Assembly (NCBI GenBank): GCA_016795285.1
Contig: JAEUIC010000026.1
Span: 62,001 to 126,000, forward strand
Reading direction: 5' to 3'
Source: Planctomycetota bacterium
GTDB taxonomy: Bacteria; Planctomycetota; B15-G4; SIAN01
DNA: 64,000 bases
The notes under the pieces are model-generated. The model was not told where the DNA came from, ran no database searches, and saw only the letters and a list, made by a program, of their open reading frames with translations. The translations under genes were made by a program, and so were the position numbers. Below are positions 18,189 to 33,218 of this stretch, piece after piece; positions within the stretch are counted from its first letter, which is position 1, and the number at the start of each line of letters is the position of its first letter.

Positions 18189-19307
18189 TCAGCCCACCGC
18201 CGACCCCACCATCGCCGAAGGAGACGCGTGCATGGCCGCCGCGGCCCCGGCGACGAGTCGTGCACGCGCGAGCCCGAAGAAGCTCGCGAACGCGAAGGTC
18301 AGCCCGGCGATCTCGATCCATCCGAGCGCGGGGTGAGCACCGGCGAGCGGCGGCCCCGCCATCCCGTAGAGATCGAGCGCGACCCCGGCGAGCAGCGCGA
18401 GGCTCACGCGCAGCAGCACCGCCGCACTGCAGCGCGCGCGGCGCGGCAACAGGGCGAGGAAGGGCACCACGAAGCCGAGCAGCACGCTCGCGATCGTCAG
18501 CACCTGCCAGCCACCGCTGCTGCGCCGGGCGTAGTAGCTCGCCTCCTCGGGGATGTCGGTGTACCAGATCAGCATGTGCTGGCAGTAGGCGACGTACGCC
18601 CAGAGGATCGAGAACGACAGGAGCAGCTTGCCGACGTCGTTGCGCAGCGCTTCGGCTCCGGGTGCGCGCAGCGGATCGCCGGCGCCGCCGAGCAGCCCGA
18701 GCAGCACCACCGCCGCGAGCCCGGAGAGCACCATCCCGGTGGCGGTCCGCAGGGCGAACAAGGTGCTGAACCAATGCGGCTCGAGCGATTGGAGCCAGTC
18801 GATGCTGGCGACCGACCACGCGAGCGCCACGACCGCGACGTAGGCGGCGGCGCGTCCCTGGGTCGCACGCGCCTCGAACCGGCGGCCGAGCAGCCACCAC
18901 GCCGCGAAGCAGCCGACCAGCCGCGCCGCGAAGCCCGGGAGGTTGAGCCACGCCGCCTTGCGCGCGAGGAGCTCGTCGTGCGCGGCGCCGTGCGACCACT
19001 CGTAGAGCGTCGGCACGCCGAGCAGCAGCACGAGCCCGAGCACGAACGCGAGCGGCAGCGCCGCCCCCATCGCCCGCAGCACCGGCTCGAGCCGCGCGGC
19101 GAAGCGGGCGCGCGCGACCACGAGCAGCGCGAGGAAGAAGGTGCCCGCCAGCGCCAGCTCGGTGAGCTGCACGAACGCCAGCAGCCACGCCGTCCACGCC
19201 CGCCGGGCATCGATCGCGAAGCCGAGGAGCAGCAGCGCGAAGGCCGCCGCCGCCACCGTCAGCAGGCGACGCGCCGGCGCCGCCGTCGTCGAATCGCCGG
19301 CGCTCAT
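18189..19307 (-). CDS. actF: Alternative complex III membrane subunit ActF
   Basis: The ATG at 19307 has AGGAGG 8 bases upstream and overlaps the actE stop; 372 residues with about ten hydrophobic helices, including RRLLTVAAAAFALLLLGFAI, FVQLTELALAGTFFLALLVV and KLLLSFSILWAYVAYCQHML. ActF is one of the two large quinone-site candidates in alternative complex III (quinol:cytochrome c oxidoreductase). Motifs such as FSILWAYVAYCQHMLIWYTD and the IPEEASYYARR loop are ActF features. It is the last act gene of an uninterrupted actA-F set. The run of 4-base overlaps with actE and actD supports translational coupling in a fixed complex. Confidence 0.88.
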   Translation of the reverse strand: MSAGDSTTAAPARRLLTVAAAAFALLLLGFAIDARRAWTAWLLAFVQLTELALAGTFFLALLVVARARFAARLEPVLRAMGAALPLAFVLGLVLLLGVPTLYEWSHGAAHDELLARKAAWLNLPGFAARLVGCFAAWWLLGRRFEARATQGRAAAYVAVVALAWSVASIDWLQSLEPHWFSTLFALRTATGMVLSGLAAVVLLGLLGGAGDPLRAPGAEALRNDVGKLLLSFSILWAYVAYCQHMLIWYTDIPEEASYYARRSSGGWQVLTIASVLLGFVVPFLALLPRRARCSAAVLLRVSLALLAGVALDLYGMAGPPLAGAHPALGWIEIAGLTFAFASFFGLARARLVAGAAAAMHASPSAMVGSAVG

Positions 19308-19879
19308 CGATTCGCCTCCTGCAGCGCGCGCACGTGGAGGATCACCTTCCAGCGATCGTCCGGCGCGACCAGCGCGGCATGCGGAGCCATGTTCCCCTGG
19401 CCGCGCGTGATGACGTGGAAGAGGTGGCCATCCGGCAGCGCGCGCGCGCGCGCCGCGAGCAGCGATGGCGGCGGGACCATGCCGCGCTCGACGACGGGAC
19501 CACGCCCCCCGCCGTCGCCGCCGTGGCAGGGCGCGCAGGCGATCGCGTAGCGCTCGGCGCCGCGCGCGCGCGCCACCGCGTCGTCCGCGCGCCACGGGTT
19601 CGCGAGCTCGCGACCGGCCGCCTCCGCTCCCGCCACGTCGGACGCGTACGGGAACGGTCGCGCGCCGAGCAACACCACGCCGTCCGCGAGCGGCTGCTGG
19701 ACGTGGCCGCCAGGCAGCACCGCGCTGGCCGCGAAGCTCTCGGCGGCCAACGACTCGACCATGTCGGGCAGGAACTCGCGGCCACGCTGCTCCGGGTCGA
19801 TCGAGAGCGCGGAGCGCGCCGTGAACAGCGCGACCAGCACGATCCCCCACGCCAGCGCCGTGCGGCGTCCCTCGCTCAT
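19304..19879 (-). CDS. actE: Alternative complex III monoheme cytochrome c subunit ActE
   Basis: This 191-residue protein has an N-terminal membrane anchor or signal (LAWGIVLVALFTARSAL) and one heme c site, CAPCH, with a downstream Met ligand candidate in QGNMAPHAALV. ActE is the periplasmic monoheme subunit that passes electrons from the ActA pentaheme towards soluble acceptors. The order D-E-F and the GGAGG ribosome site 7 bases before the ATG fit a canonical act operon. Start and stop overlap neighbouring genes by 4 bases. The sequence GHVQQPLADGVVLLGARPFPYASD before the heme is shown by position in the family as the usual insertion. Confidence 0.88.
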   Translation of the reverse strand: MSEGRRTALAWGIVLVALFTARSALSIDPEQRGREFLPDMVESLAAESFAASAVLPGGHVQQPLADGVVLLGARPFPYASDVAGAEAAGRELANPWRADDAVARARGAERYAIACAPCHGGDGGGRGPVVERGMVPPPSLLAARARALPDGHLFHVITRGQGNMAPHAALVAPDDRWKVILHVRALQEANR

Positions 19880-20414
19880 GGTGCATCCTCCGTCTCGGTG
19901 GCCGACGGCAACTCGCGCCGCTCGATGGCGCCGTGTTCCGCGAGCAAGGCGGCGATCGCGTCGGCCGGCAGGCGGGCGTCGCGCTCCTCCACCACCAGCG
20001 CGTAGCGGTCGTCGCTGACACGCTCGCAGGGAGCGACCGACGCGGCGCCGGGCAGGAGCCGCGAGCGGACCAGCAGCAGCAGCGCGGTCAGCAGGCCGGC
20101 GCAGAGCACCATCAGCTCAAACGCGACGGGGACGAAGGCGGGCCACGAATGGAACGGCTTCCCGCCCACGTCGATCGGCCAATCCTGCGCCGACGCCCAG
20201 TACTGGAAGGCGAGCGCGGCCACGAGCCCGGCGAGCCCGCCGACGAAGCAGGCGATCGGCAGGCGCGACGGGCGGAGCGCCATCGCCTCGTCGAGGCCGT
20301 GGACCGGATGGGGCGTGTAGGCGTCGCGGATCGGGATGCCGCGCGATCGGCAGGCGCGGGCGGCTGCCACCAACGCATGCGCGTCGGTGAAGATCCCGAG
20401 GTGGAGTCGCCGGC

Positions 20415-20418
<4 letters not shown>
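19876..20418 (-). CDS. actD: Alternative complex III subunit ActD (DUF3341)
   Basis: The 180-residue protein starts at ATG 20418 with GGAG nearby. The soluble N-terminal part ([20 protein letters not shown], then [17 protein letters not shown]) is the DUF3341 signature of ActD. Two transmembrane helices follow: [20 protein letters not shown] and [18 protein letters not shown]. ActD is a small membrane-anchored subunit without cofactors that contacts ActC and ActF. It overlaps actC by 4 bases and actE by 4 bases. Length is typical for the family. Confidence 0.88.
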
Positions 20419-24930
<4,512 letters not shown>

Positions 24931-24949
24931 GGGCCTCGCTCCAACGGAT

Positions 24950-25639
24950 TCAGAAATGGCAGGTGGCGCAGTCGATCGAGACCGTCGCCGGGTGGCCGGC
25001 CGGCAGGCCCGTCGCGGGTTCGGGCGCCGCCGCGAACGGCAGCACCGTCGGGACGCGACTGCGATGGCAGTCGATGCACCAACCCATCGAAAGGTGGTGC
25101 TGCTGGCGGACGCGATCCATGGCCTGGACGGGACCGTGACAGCTCTCGCAGGCGACGCCGCCGAGCACGTGCGGCCGGTGGTCGAAGTAGACGAAGTCGG
25201 GCAGCTGGTGGATCCGCACCCACTCGATGGGCTGCGGCGCGAGGGCCGGATCGCGCTGGCGCTCGTCGTCGAGGCCGAGCGCGCGATAGAGCTTGCGCAG
25301 TTCCGGCGCGACGACCGTGCGCGGCTCGCGTCCGTCACGCGTGGCGGCCGCCTGCTCGGCGACGACGAGGTCGCGCCGCGCCGTCACGGTCGCGTGGCAG
25401 TTCATGCAGACGCTCGCCTCGGGGATGCCGGCGTGGCGGCTCTGCTCCGCGCCCGCATGGCAGTAGCGGCAGTCGATCCCCATCTCGCCGGCGTGCAGCC
25501 GATGGGAGAAGGCGATCGGCTGCGTCGGCGAGAAGCCGCTGTGGTCGCCGGGCAGGCGAAGCTCGCCGCCTGCGAGCAACGCGCCACCGCCGAGCAGCGC
25601 GGCGAGCACGGCGAGCAGGCGGAGGTTGCGCGCGAGCAT
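24950..25639 (-). CDS. actA: Alternative complex III pentaheme cytochrome c subunit ActA
   Basis: I chose the ATG at 25639 (229 residues) because GGAG precedes it by 8 bases and it clears the narI stop; an ATG at 25663 would overlap narI and lacks a ribosome site. After a signal/anchor (LLAVLAALLGGGALLAGG) five heme c sites are visible: CRYCH, CMNCH, CESCH, CIDCH and CATCH, the last at the extreme C-terminus. Five hemes match ActA of characterised alternative complex III. It sits only 13 bases after narI, so the ACIII genes continue the nitrate reductase operon rather than starting a separate block. Confidence 0.92.
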   Translation of the reverse strand: MLARNLRLLAVLAALLGGGALLAGGELRLPGDHSGFSPTQPIAFSHRLHAGEMGIDCRYCHAGAEQSRHAGIPEASVCMNCHATVTARRDLVVAEQAAATRDGREPRTVVAPELRKLYRALGLDDERQRDPALAPQPIEWVRIHQLPDFVYFDHRPHVLGGVACESCHGPVQAMDRVRQQHHLSMGWCIDCHRSRVPTVLPFAAAPEPATGLPAGHPATVSIDCATCHF

Positions 25640-25652
25640 GGCGATGACTCCG

Positions 25653-26348
25653 TCAGGCGCCATCGACGCGCCGGATGCGCGACCGATCCCAGTTCCAGAC
25701 CACCACCTGAGTGCGGCGCCAGAGGTATTGGTTGGGCATGACCAGCACGTGGACGAGGCGGGTGAACGGGAAGAAGCCGATCAGCAGGAACGCGTTGACG
25801 AAGTGGAACTTGACGATCCAGGGCAGCGGGGCGATGTAGCTCACGTCGGGCGCCATCCTTGCGAGCGACCAGAGCCACGGCGTCGCCGAGGTGGCGAACC
25901 ACGCGGAACCCCAGCCGTGCAGCGTCGCGATGCCGATGCCGGAGGCGACCTGCAGCAGCAGCAGCGCGTAGACGACCCAGTCGCCCGCCGAAGTCACCCG
26001 GCGCGCCAGCGGATGGATCGCCCGGCGCAAGGCGATGTTGACCAGCCCCACCAGCGTCAGCACCGCGAACGCGAGCACGATCAGCTCGCCGGCCCACAGC
26101 CGGACCGGATCGGAGTTCCACCACAGCACCCAGTCGGGCGCCACCAGCGCCAGGAAGTGGACGGCCAGCACCACCAGCAACCCGTAGTGGAACGGCACGG
26201 AGCCGAAGAAGTGCTGCCGGTTCTCGAGGAACTGCGAGGAGAGGCTCGAGTAGGTGAACTTCCGCTGCCGGTAGCGCTGGATCGTGACGACCAGGAAGAT
26301 CACGGTCGCGACGTAGGGCAGCACGCCGAAGAGCACGAAGTCGTTCAT
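25653..26348 (-). CDS. narI: Respiratory nitrate reductase gamma subunit NarI
   Basis: The 231-residue membrane protein (ATG 26348, GGAGG 7 bases upstream) has five helices, beginning FVLFGVLPYVATVIFLVVTI. Heme-b ligand histidines are in place: the FHYGLLVVLAVHFLAL helix and the KFHFVNAFLLIGFFPFTRLVH helix, matching the two His pairs of NarI. It anchors NarGH to the membrane and oxidises quinol on the periplasmic side. The start overlaps the narJ stop (ATGA). The next gene, actA, follows after 13 bases, which is the notable junction of this locus. Confidence 0.93.
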   Translation of the reverse strand: MNDFVLFGVLPYVATVIFLVVTIQRYRQRKFTYSSLSSQFLENRQHFFGSVPFHYGLLVVLAVHFLALVAPDWVLWWNSDPVRLWAGELIVLAFAVLTLVGLVNIALRRAIHPLARRVTSAGDWVVYALLLLQVASGIGIATLHGWGSAWFATSATPWLWSLARMAPDVSYIAPLPWIVKFHFVNAFLLIGFFPFTRLVHVLVMPNQYLWRRTQVVVWNWDRSRIRRVDGA

Positions 26349-26923
26349 CCGCAGCCTCCCTCGAAGCTCTGGGGTTGCACGGCGCGCGGCGCGCGTGCCG
26401 CGACGGCGACTCCGGTCGGATCGACCGCGCGCAACGCCGCGCGCAGCAACGGCGCGTAGGGGCTCGCGCGCCGCTCGAGGCCCGCGACGATCGCGGCGAT
26501 CGCGGGCGCCAGCGCGAACCGTTCGAGGCGCGACGCCTCCTTCGCCTCGGCGGCCGCCAGCCAGCGCAGCACGTGGCTCAGGTGATCGGGCAGCTCGCCC
26601 CCCTCCTCGATGCCGCATTGGCGCAACCGGCCGCGCATCTCGACCAGGAAGACGCCGCGCTGGTACGCCTCGCCGTAGAGGTGCCAGCCGACCTCGAGCG
26701 CGCAGTCGTCGCTCGAGTCGAACGTCGCGGCATAGAGCTCCTCGAGCTCGACCGCGGGCCGCGGCTCCGCCCAATCGAGGAATGCGGTCAGCTCGCCGCG
26801 CGCCGATTCGGGCCACGACCCGGCGTAGCGGCGCGCCTCCTCCAGCACGTGCGGCCACGTCGGACCGGGGTAGTCGACGAGGTCGGCCAGCCGGGCGAGC
26901 GAGAAGCCGTCGAGCGTCGCCAT
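26345..26923 (-). CDS. narJ: Nitrate reductase assembly chaperone NarJ
   Basis: The 192-residue protein belongs to the NarJ/TorD-like chaperones: LADLVDYPGPTWPHVLEEAR at the N-terminus, a YAATFDSSDDCALEVGWHLYGE core and ELPDHLSHVLRWLA, which matches the conserved ELPDHLPLxLE motif. NarJ binds apo-NarG and directs molybdenum cofactor insertion before NarGH docks onto NarI. It has 1 base between the narH stop and its ATG and a 4-base overlap with narI. Length is close to the family norm of about 200-240. Confidence 0.92.
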   Translation of the reverse strand: MATLDGFSLARLADLVDYPGPTWPHVLEEARRYAGSWPESARGELTAFLDWAEPRPAVELEELYAATFDSSDDCALEVGWHLYGEAYQRGVFLVEMRGRLRQCGIEEGGELPDHLSHVLRWLAAAEAKEASRLERFALAPAIAAIVAGLERRASPYAPLLRAALRAVDPTGVAVAARAPRAVQPQSFEGGCG

Positions 26924-26924
26924 G

Positions 26925-28418
<1,494 letters not shown>

Positions 28419-28477
28419 GGCGATCCTCCGGCGGGCGGGCGGTTCGGGCAGCGACGACGGCGCAGGCGCGAGCGGCG

Positions 28478-31400
28478 TCACCAGCGCAACGCGGGGAGCT
28501 TGCGGACCAGCACGTGGGTGTCGCGGTTGCAGCCGATCGGCCCCCAGTAGTTGAAGTGGTAGGTGAACTGGCCGTAGCCGCCGATCAGCAGGTTCGGCTT
28601 GAGCCGCGTGCGCGTGAGGCTGTTGTGCCCGCCGGCGCGCCGGTCCTTGCGCAGCGGCGAGCGCGGCACGCCGCAGGTGCGCTCCGGCGAGTGGTACTGG
28701 ATGCAGATCCCGGCGGGGATGCGCGCGCTGACGACGCAGCGGGTCACGACGACCCCGTGGTCGTTGTGCACCTCGACCCAGTCGTTGTCCTTCAGGGCGA
28801 GCCGCTCGGCGTCGTCTTCGGCGAGCCAGAGCGGCTCGCAGCCGCGCGACAGCGTCGTCATGCGCTCGGTCTCGCCGTACGTCGAGTGGATGTGCCACTT
28901 GCCGTGCGGCGTGAGGTAGTTGAGCGCGAGGCTCGCGCCGTCGTCCTTGCTGAACTTGAGGTCGGCGTACTGCGTCGGCAGCGGCTTCTGCTTGTAGGTC
29001 GGCAGGTGCTCGCCGACCTCGAGGTAGGCGACGTGGTCGAGGTAGAGATGCTGGCGCCCGGTCAGGGTGCGCCATGGCACCATCCGTTCGCGGTTGTAGG
29101 TGAACGGCGCGTAGGGCCGTCCGTTCGCGGTGAGGCCCGACCACATCGGGCTGTTGATGAGGCGGCGCGGCTGCGCCTGCAGGTCCTTGTAGGTGAGGCG
29201 CGTGCCGCGCATGCCGTCGGCGAGGTCGGCGAGCGGCAGCCCGACCTTCTCTTCCATCTCCTTGTAGGAGCGCCAAGCGAGCTCGCCGTTGGTCACGGTC
29301 GCGAGGTTCAGCACGGCGTCGGCCGCCTGCACCGCATCGGCGATCGAGGGGCACGCCTTGCCCTCGACGTGGTTCACCGGCCCGTTGGCCACCATCGCGT
29401 CGTAGAAGTCGTCGACCTTGTAGCTGGTGCCGTGCGCGCCGAGGCCGTTCTCCCGCACCTTCGGTCCGAGCGAGATGAAGCGCTGGTAGAGGTTCTTCCA
29501 GTCGCGTTCCACCACCTTCAAGGTCGGCATCGTCTTGCCGGGCACCGCCTCGCACTCGCCGGTGATCCAGTCCTTCGGCTCGCGCTGCGACACCTCGGCC
29601 GCGCTGTCGTGGGCCAGCGGCATCGCCACCAGGTCCTTGACCGGCAGCGGGAAGTGCTTGGCCGCGAGCTCGCTGAAGCGCTTCGCCACCGCCTTGAAGA
29701 TGTCCCAGTCGCTCTTGCTCTCCCAGCAGGGCGGGACCGCCGCCGACAGCGGATGGATGAAGCTGTGCATGTCGGTCGAGTTGAGGTCCGCCTTCTCGTA
29801 CCAGGTGGCGGCCGGCAGGATCACGTCGGAGTAGAGGGCGGAGGTGTCCATCCGGAAGTTGAGGTCGACGACCAGGTCGACCTTCCCTTCCGGCGCCTTG
29901 TCGCGCCACTTGACGTCCTTCACGACGTCCTCTGCGAGGTCCTCGGCGACGTCGTTGTGGTGCGTGCCGAGGTAGTGCTTGAGGAAGTACTCATGCCCCT
30001 TCGCCGATGACATCAACGCATTGCCGCGCCAGATGAACCAGAGCCGCGGCCATGCCTCGGGCGCGTCGGGGTCCTCGATGGCGAACTTGAGCGCGCCGCT
30101 CTTCAGCTGGCGCACCGCATGGGCGACGACGCCGGCCTCGTCCGTCGCGCCGGCCGCCTCGGCCTCCTTCACCACGTCGAGCGGATTGGCGAGGAACTGC
30201 GGGTAGAAGGGCAGCCAGCCGTTGCGCACCGCGCGCACGTTCTGGTCGATCGAGTGGCCGGTCACGAACTTCCCGCCCTCGCTCGACGGCGGCACGGCGT
30301 AGTACTCGCGGAAGCTCTTCTCGTAGCGCCACTGGTCGCTGTGCACGTAGTGCCAGCTGGTCGTGTTCTGCAGGCGCGAGGGCGGGATCCAGTCCTTGCC
30401 GAACGCGATCGCCGACCACGGCTCCATCGGCGCCAGCTTCTCCTGGCCGACGTAGTGGGCCAGCCCCCCGCCATTCACGCCGACGCAGCCGCAGAAGAGC
30501 AGGGCGTGGATCGCCGCGCGGTACATCAGGTTCGCGTGGTACCAGTGGTTGATGCCGGCGCCGATGATGACCGTGCAGCGGCCGCCGGTCTTCTCCGCCG
30601 TGGTGCCCCACTCGCGCGCGAAGCGCAGCAGCGTCTTGCGATCGATGCCGGTGTACTTCTCCGACCAGGCCGGCGTGTAGGGCAAGTCGGCGTCGTCGTA
30701 GCTCGCCGGATAGGCGCCGGGCAGGCCGCGCGGCACTCCGTACTGGGCCATCAGCAGGTCGTAGACGGTGGCGACCTTCACCGCGCCGTCGACGGTCTCG
30801 ATCACCTTGTAGGGCACGCCGCGCTCGAGCGTGCGGCTGGCGCCGAAGTCGTCGAAGCCGACCTGCGCGATGCCGTCATTGTCCGCGACGAGGTCGAGCG
30901 CCGCCTCGATCTCCGCGCCGTCCTTGCCGTCGCGGGCGAGCAGGTTCCACTTGCCCTTCTGCTTGCCCCAGCGATGGCCGACGCTGCCCTGCGGCATCCG
31001 CGGCGCCCCGCTCCGGCGATCCCACTGGATGAACTTCCACTCGCCGAGCTCCTCGTCGGCGTAGCGAGCGAGGCGGCTCGCGGTCAGCATGCGGCCGGGC
31101 CGGATCCCGTCCTTCGATTCGACCAGCTCGACGAGGTAGGGCGAGTCGGTGTAGATGCGTGCGTAATCGAGGAACGCCGCCGTGCGCCGCTCGACGTGGA
31201 ACTCCTTCAGCAGGACGTGGTTGACCGCCATCCACCACGCGCCGTCCTGCCCGGCGTTGACCGCGATCCACTCGTCGGCGAACTTCGACACCTGCGAGAA
31301 GTCGGGCGAGAAGACCACCATCTTGCTGCCGTTGGTGCGCGCCTCGGCAGCGAAGTGCACGTCCGGCGTGCGCGTCATGTTCAGGTTCGAGCCGCAGACC

Positions 31401-32119
31401 GCGATCATCTTGGCGTGGAACCAGTCGGCCGATTCGTTGACGTCGGTCTGCTCGCCCCACGTCTCGGGCGATGCCGTCGGCAGGTCGCAGTACCAGTCGT
31501 AGAAGGAGAGGCTCACGCCCCCCATCAGCTGCAGCATCCGTGCGCCCGCGGCATACGACAGCATCGACATCGCCGGGATCGGCGAGAAGCCGGCGATCCG
31601 GTCGGGGCCGTGCTTGCGGATGGTGTGCACCGCGGAAGCGGAGACGATGTCGAGCGCCGTCTCCCAGCTCGCGCGCCGCAGGCCGCCCTTGCCGCGCGCG
31701 CGCTGCCAGCGCGCGCGCTTGACCGGATCCTCGACCAGGCTGCGCCACGCCTCGACCGGATCGTCATGTTGGGCGCGCGCCTCGCGCCACAGGTCGAGCA
31801 AGGCGCCGCGCACGTAGGGGTGCTTCACGCGCAGCGGCGAGTACAGGTACCACGAGTAGGAGATGCCGCGCTGGCAGCCGCGCGGCTCGTACGGCGGGAT
31901 CCCGGGCTCGAGCTTCGGGTAGTCGAGTCCCTGCATCTCCCAGGTGACGATCCCGTCCTTCACGTGGATCTGCCAGCTGCAGGAGCCGGTGCAGTTCACG
32001 CCATGCGTGCTGCGCACCACGCGGTCGTGCTGCCAGCGGTTGCGATAGAACTCCTCCCACTGCCGCGCCGCCGGGTCGACCTTGTCCTCGATGAACGGAT
32101 TCTTGCCGTGGTTGTTCAC
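28478..32119 (-). CDS. narG: Respiratory nitrate reductase alpha (catalytic) subunit NarG
   Basis: The start is a GTG at 32119 with GGAG 8 bases upstream, overlapping the cytochrome stop (GTGA); 1213 residues, near the usual 1,220-1,250. His39, Cys43, Cys47 and Cys82 ([13 protein letters not shown] and PRGCQRG) give the FS0 iron-sulfur site with the same spacing as classical NarG. The [18 protein letters not shown] segment carries the aspartate expected to bind molybdenum. No twin-arginine signal is present, so the active site should face the cytoplasm, consistent with the two NarK transporters. A nitrite-oxidising Nxr role is less likely but not formally excluded. The last residues are normal for the family. 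Confidence 0.95.
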   Translation of the reverse strand: MNNHGKNPFIEDKVDPAARQWEEFYRNRWQHDRVVRSTHGVNCTGSCSWQIHVKDGIVTWEMQGLDYPKLEPGIPPYEPRGCQRGISYSWYLYSPLRVKHPYVRGALLDLWREARAQHDDPVEAWRSLVEDPVKRARWQRARGKGGLRRASWETALDIVSASAVHTIRKHGPDRIAGFSPIPAMSMLSYAAGARMLQLMGGVSLSFYDWYCDLPTASPETWGEQTDVNESADWFHAKMIAVCGSNLNMTRTPDVHFAAEARTNGSKMVVFSPDFSQVSKFADEWIAVNAGQDGAWWMAVNHVLLKEFHVERRTAAFLDYARIYTDSPYLVELVESKDGIRPGRMLTASRLARYADEELGEWKFIQWDRRSGAPRMPQGSVGHRWGKQKGKWNLLARDGKDGAEIEAALDLVADNDGIAQVGFDDFGASRTLERGVPYKVIETVDGAVKVATVYDLLMAQYGVPRGLPGAYPASYDDADLPYTPAWSEKYTGIDRKTLLRFAREWGTTAEKTGGRCTVIIGAGINHWYHANLMYRAAIHALLFCGCVGVNGGGLAHYVGQEKLAPMEPWSAIAFGKDWIPPSRLQNTTSWHYVHSDQWRYEKSFREYYAVPPSSEGGKFVTGHSIDQNVRAVRNGWLPFYPQFLANPLDVVKEAEAAGATDEAGVVAHAVRQLKSGALKFAIEDPDAPEAWPRLWFIWRGNALMSSAKGHEYFLKHYLGTHHNDVAEDLAEDVVKDVKWRDKAPEGKVDLVVDLNFRMDTSALYSDVILPAATWYEKADLNSTDMHSFIHPLSAAVPPCWESKSDWDIFKAVAKRFSELAAKHFPLPVKDLVAMPLAHDSAAEVSQREPKDWITGECEAVPGKTMPTLKVVERDWKNLYQRFISLGPKVRENGLGAHGTSYKVDDFYDAMVANGPVNHVEGKACPSIADAVQAADAVLNLATVTNGELAWRSYKEMEEKVGLPLADLADGMRGTRLTYKDLQAQPRRLINSPMWSGLTANGRPYAPFTYNRERMVPWRTLTGRQHLYLDHVAYLEVGEHLPTYKQKPLPTQYADLKFSKDDGASLALNYLTPHGKWHIHSTYGETERMTTLSRGCEPLWLAEDDAERLALKDNDWVEVHNDHGVVVTRCVVSARIPAGICIQYHSPERTCGVPRSPLRKDRRAGGHNSLTRTRLKPNLLIGGYGQFTYHFNYWGPIGCNRDTHVLVRKLPALRW

Positions 32120-32970
32120 GTGGAACGCTCCACCAGCGACTTGCGTACGTCGCGGAACCGGCGCCGCCAGAGGAAGTCGAACAGCACGAGGATCAGCGCT
32201 GCGCCGCCGATCCCGGCGAGCGTGAAGCCCAGCATCGGCGGCGACCGCGCCTCGTCGCCGCGCTCCGCGACGACCTGCAGCCACGCGACGAGCGCGAGCA
32301 CCTCGTCGGGATCGAGCGGCTTCGACCGGTAGATCGGCGCCATGGTCGGCGAGGGCGGTGCCGAGAGCCACGCCGACAGCGCCTTCCTCCCCTCGAGGCG
32401 CGAGTAGGCATCGGTCAGGTCGGGCCCGAGCAGGCCGCCGCCGAGCCCGCCGATCGCGGCGTTCGAGTGGCAGCTGATGCAGGCCGGCCCGCCGGCGGCG
32501 AAGCGGCGCGTGCCGCGGAACAGCTCGGCGCCGAGCGCGGCATCGGCAGGCGTGAGCGGCCGATCGCTGACCAGCGCGCCGGCGAACTGCGAGCGCTCGA
32601 GCTTCGACTCGGCATCGACCAGGTCGATCAGCTTGCCAGCGCGGTCGCGAGTCAGGCCGGGGACGCTCGGCATCACCACGCCGCGCGCCTCCTTCAGGAG
32701 GCCCTGCGCGTAGGAGTCGCCCGAGTCGATCAGCGCCTTCGGGTCGAGGACGAACCGCACCAGCCAGTCGCGATCGCGGCGCTGCAGCGCGCCCTTCAAG
32801 TCGGGGCCGGCCAATCGCCCGCCGCCGATCGTGTGGCAGCTGGCGCAGTTCTGCTTGAAGTACTGGATCGTCTCCTCGGAGGGCGCCTGCGCTTCGGCGC
32901 CGCCCGTCGCCAGGACGAACGCCGCCAGCCAGTGCGTCGCGCGCCAGGATGAGCGTCGCTTGCGGTCCAC
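32116..32970 (-). CDS. Membrane-anchored diheme cytochrome c of the nitrate reductase locus (NarC-like)
   Basis: The start is a GTG at 32970 with AAGGAG 6 bases upstream; 284 residues. A basic start and hydrophobic stretch ([14 protein letters not shown]) form a signal peptide. Heme sites are CASCH (residues 42-46) and CISCH (164-168). A transmembrane helix near the C-terminus ([19 protein letters not shown]) is followed by Arg-rich cytoplasmic residues, so it is tail-anchored with hemes outside. Thermus nar operons begin with a diheme NarC that links nitrate reductase to periplasmic acceptors; position and architecture here are similar, but orthology is inferred. Its stop overlaps narG. Confidence 0.85.
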   Translation of the reverse strand: MDRKRRSSWRATHWLAAFVLATGGAEAQAPSEETIQYFKQNCASCHTIGGGRLAGPDLKGALQRRDRDWLVRFVLDPKALIDSGDSYAQGLLKEARGVVMPSVPGLTRDRAGKLIDLVDAESKLERSQFAGALVSDRPLTPADAALGAELFRGTRRFAAGGPACISCHSNAAIGGLGGGLLGPDLTDAYSRLEGRKALSAWLSAPPSPTMAPIYRSKPLDPDEVLALVAWLQVVAERGDEARSPPMLGFTLAGIGGAALILVLFDFLWRRRFRDVRKSLVERST

Positions 32971-33130
32971 CTCGGTCTCCTTCCGGCACTCGGCGGCGCG
33001 GCACTGCACCGCCTCGCCCGCTCGTTCCACTTGGCAATCGCGATGCCGCCCGCGGCGTCGGGCAGGGCAGGCTCCGCTGCAACGTCCGATATGCAGCATC
33101 GAGGTCGCGGCGCGGTGCGCGCGGCGGGCG

Positions 33131-33152
33131 GGTGCATCCGCGACGATGCACC
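33131..33152. promoter_or_regulatory. Perfect 22-base palindrome upstream of the diheme cytochrome
   Basis: Arms GGTGCATC and GATGCACC (8 bp, no mismatch) flank a 6-base spacer, CGCGAC. It lies in the 248-base gap between the second NarK gene and the diheme cytochrome, 161 bases before the GTG start. It could be an operator or enhancer for a dimeric regulator, or an mRNA hairpin. No T-run follows, so it is not a classical terminator. The gap holds no supported gene. Confidence 0.4.
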
Positions 33153-33218
33153 GCTCGCGCGCGCCTTCCCGCTGCTGCACGGAGGGCGCCGGCGATCGCG
33201 CCGCCGCCGCCGCGTCGA

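Noticed and set aside
25640..25663. Upstream ATG at 25663 as the actA start
   Set aside because: It overlaps narI by 11 bases and lacks a ribosome site, whereas 25639 has GGAG at the right distance.
28478..32119. NarG as nitrite oxidoreductase (NxrA) instead of nitrate reductase
   Set aside because: The narGHJI order with a NarJ chaperone and two NarK transporters favours nitrate reduction. A tree of NarG/NxrA sequences would decide; I could not run it.
33131..33152. Palindrome as an intrinsic terminator of the NarK genes
   Set aside because: No T-run follows in the transcript direction, and the arms are only moderately GC-rich; an operator or processing hairpin fits better.
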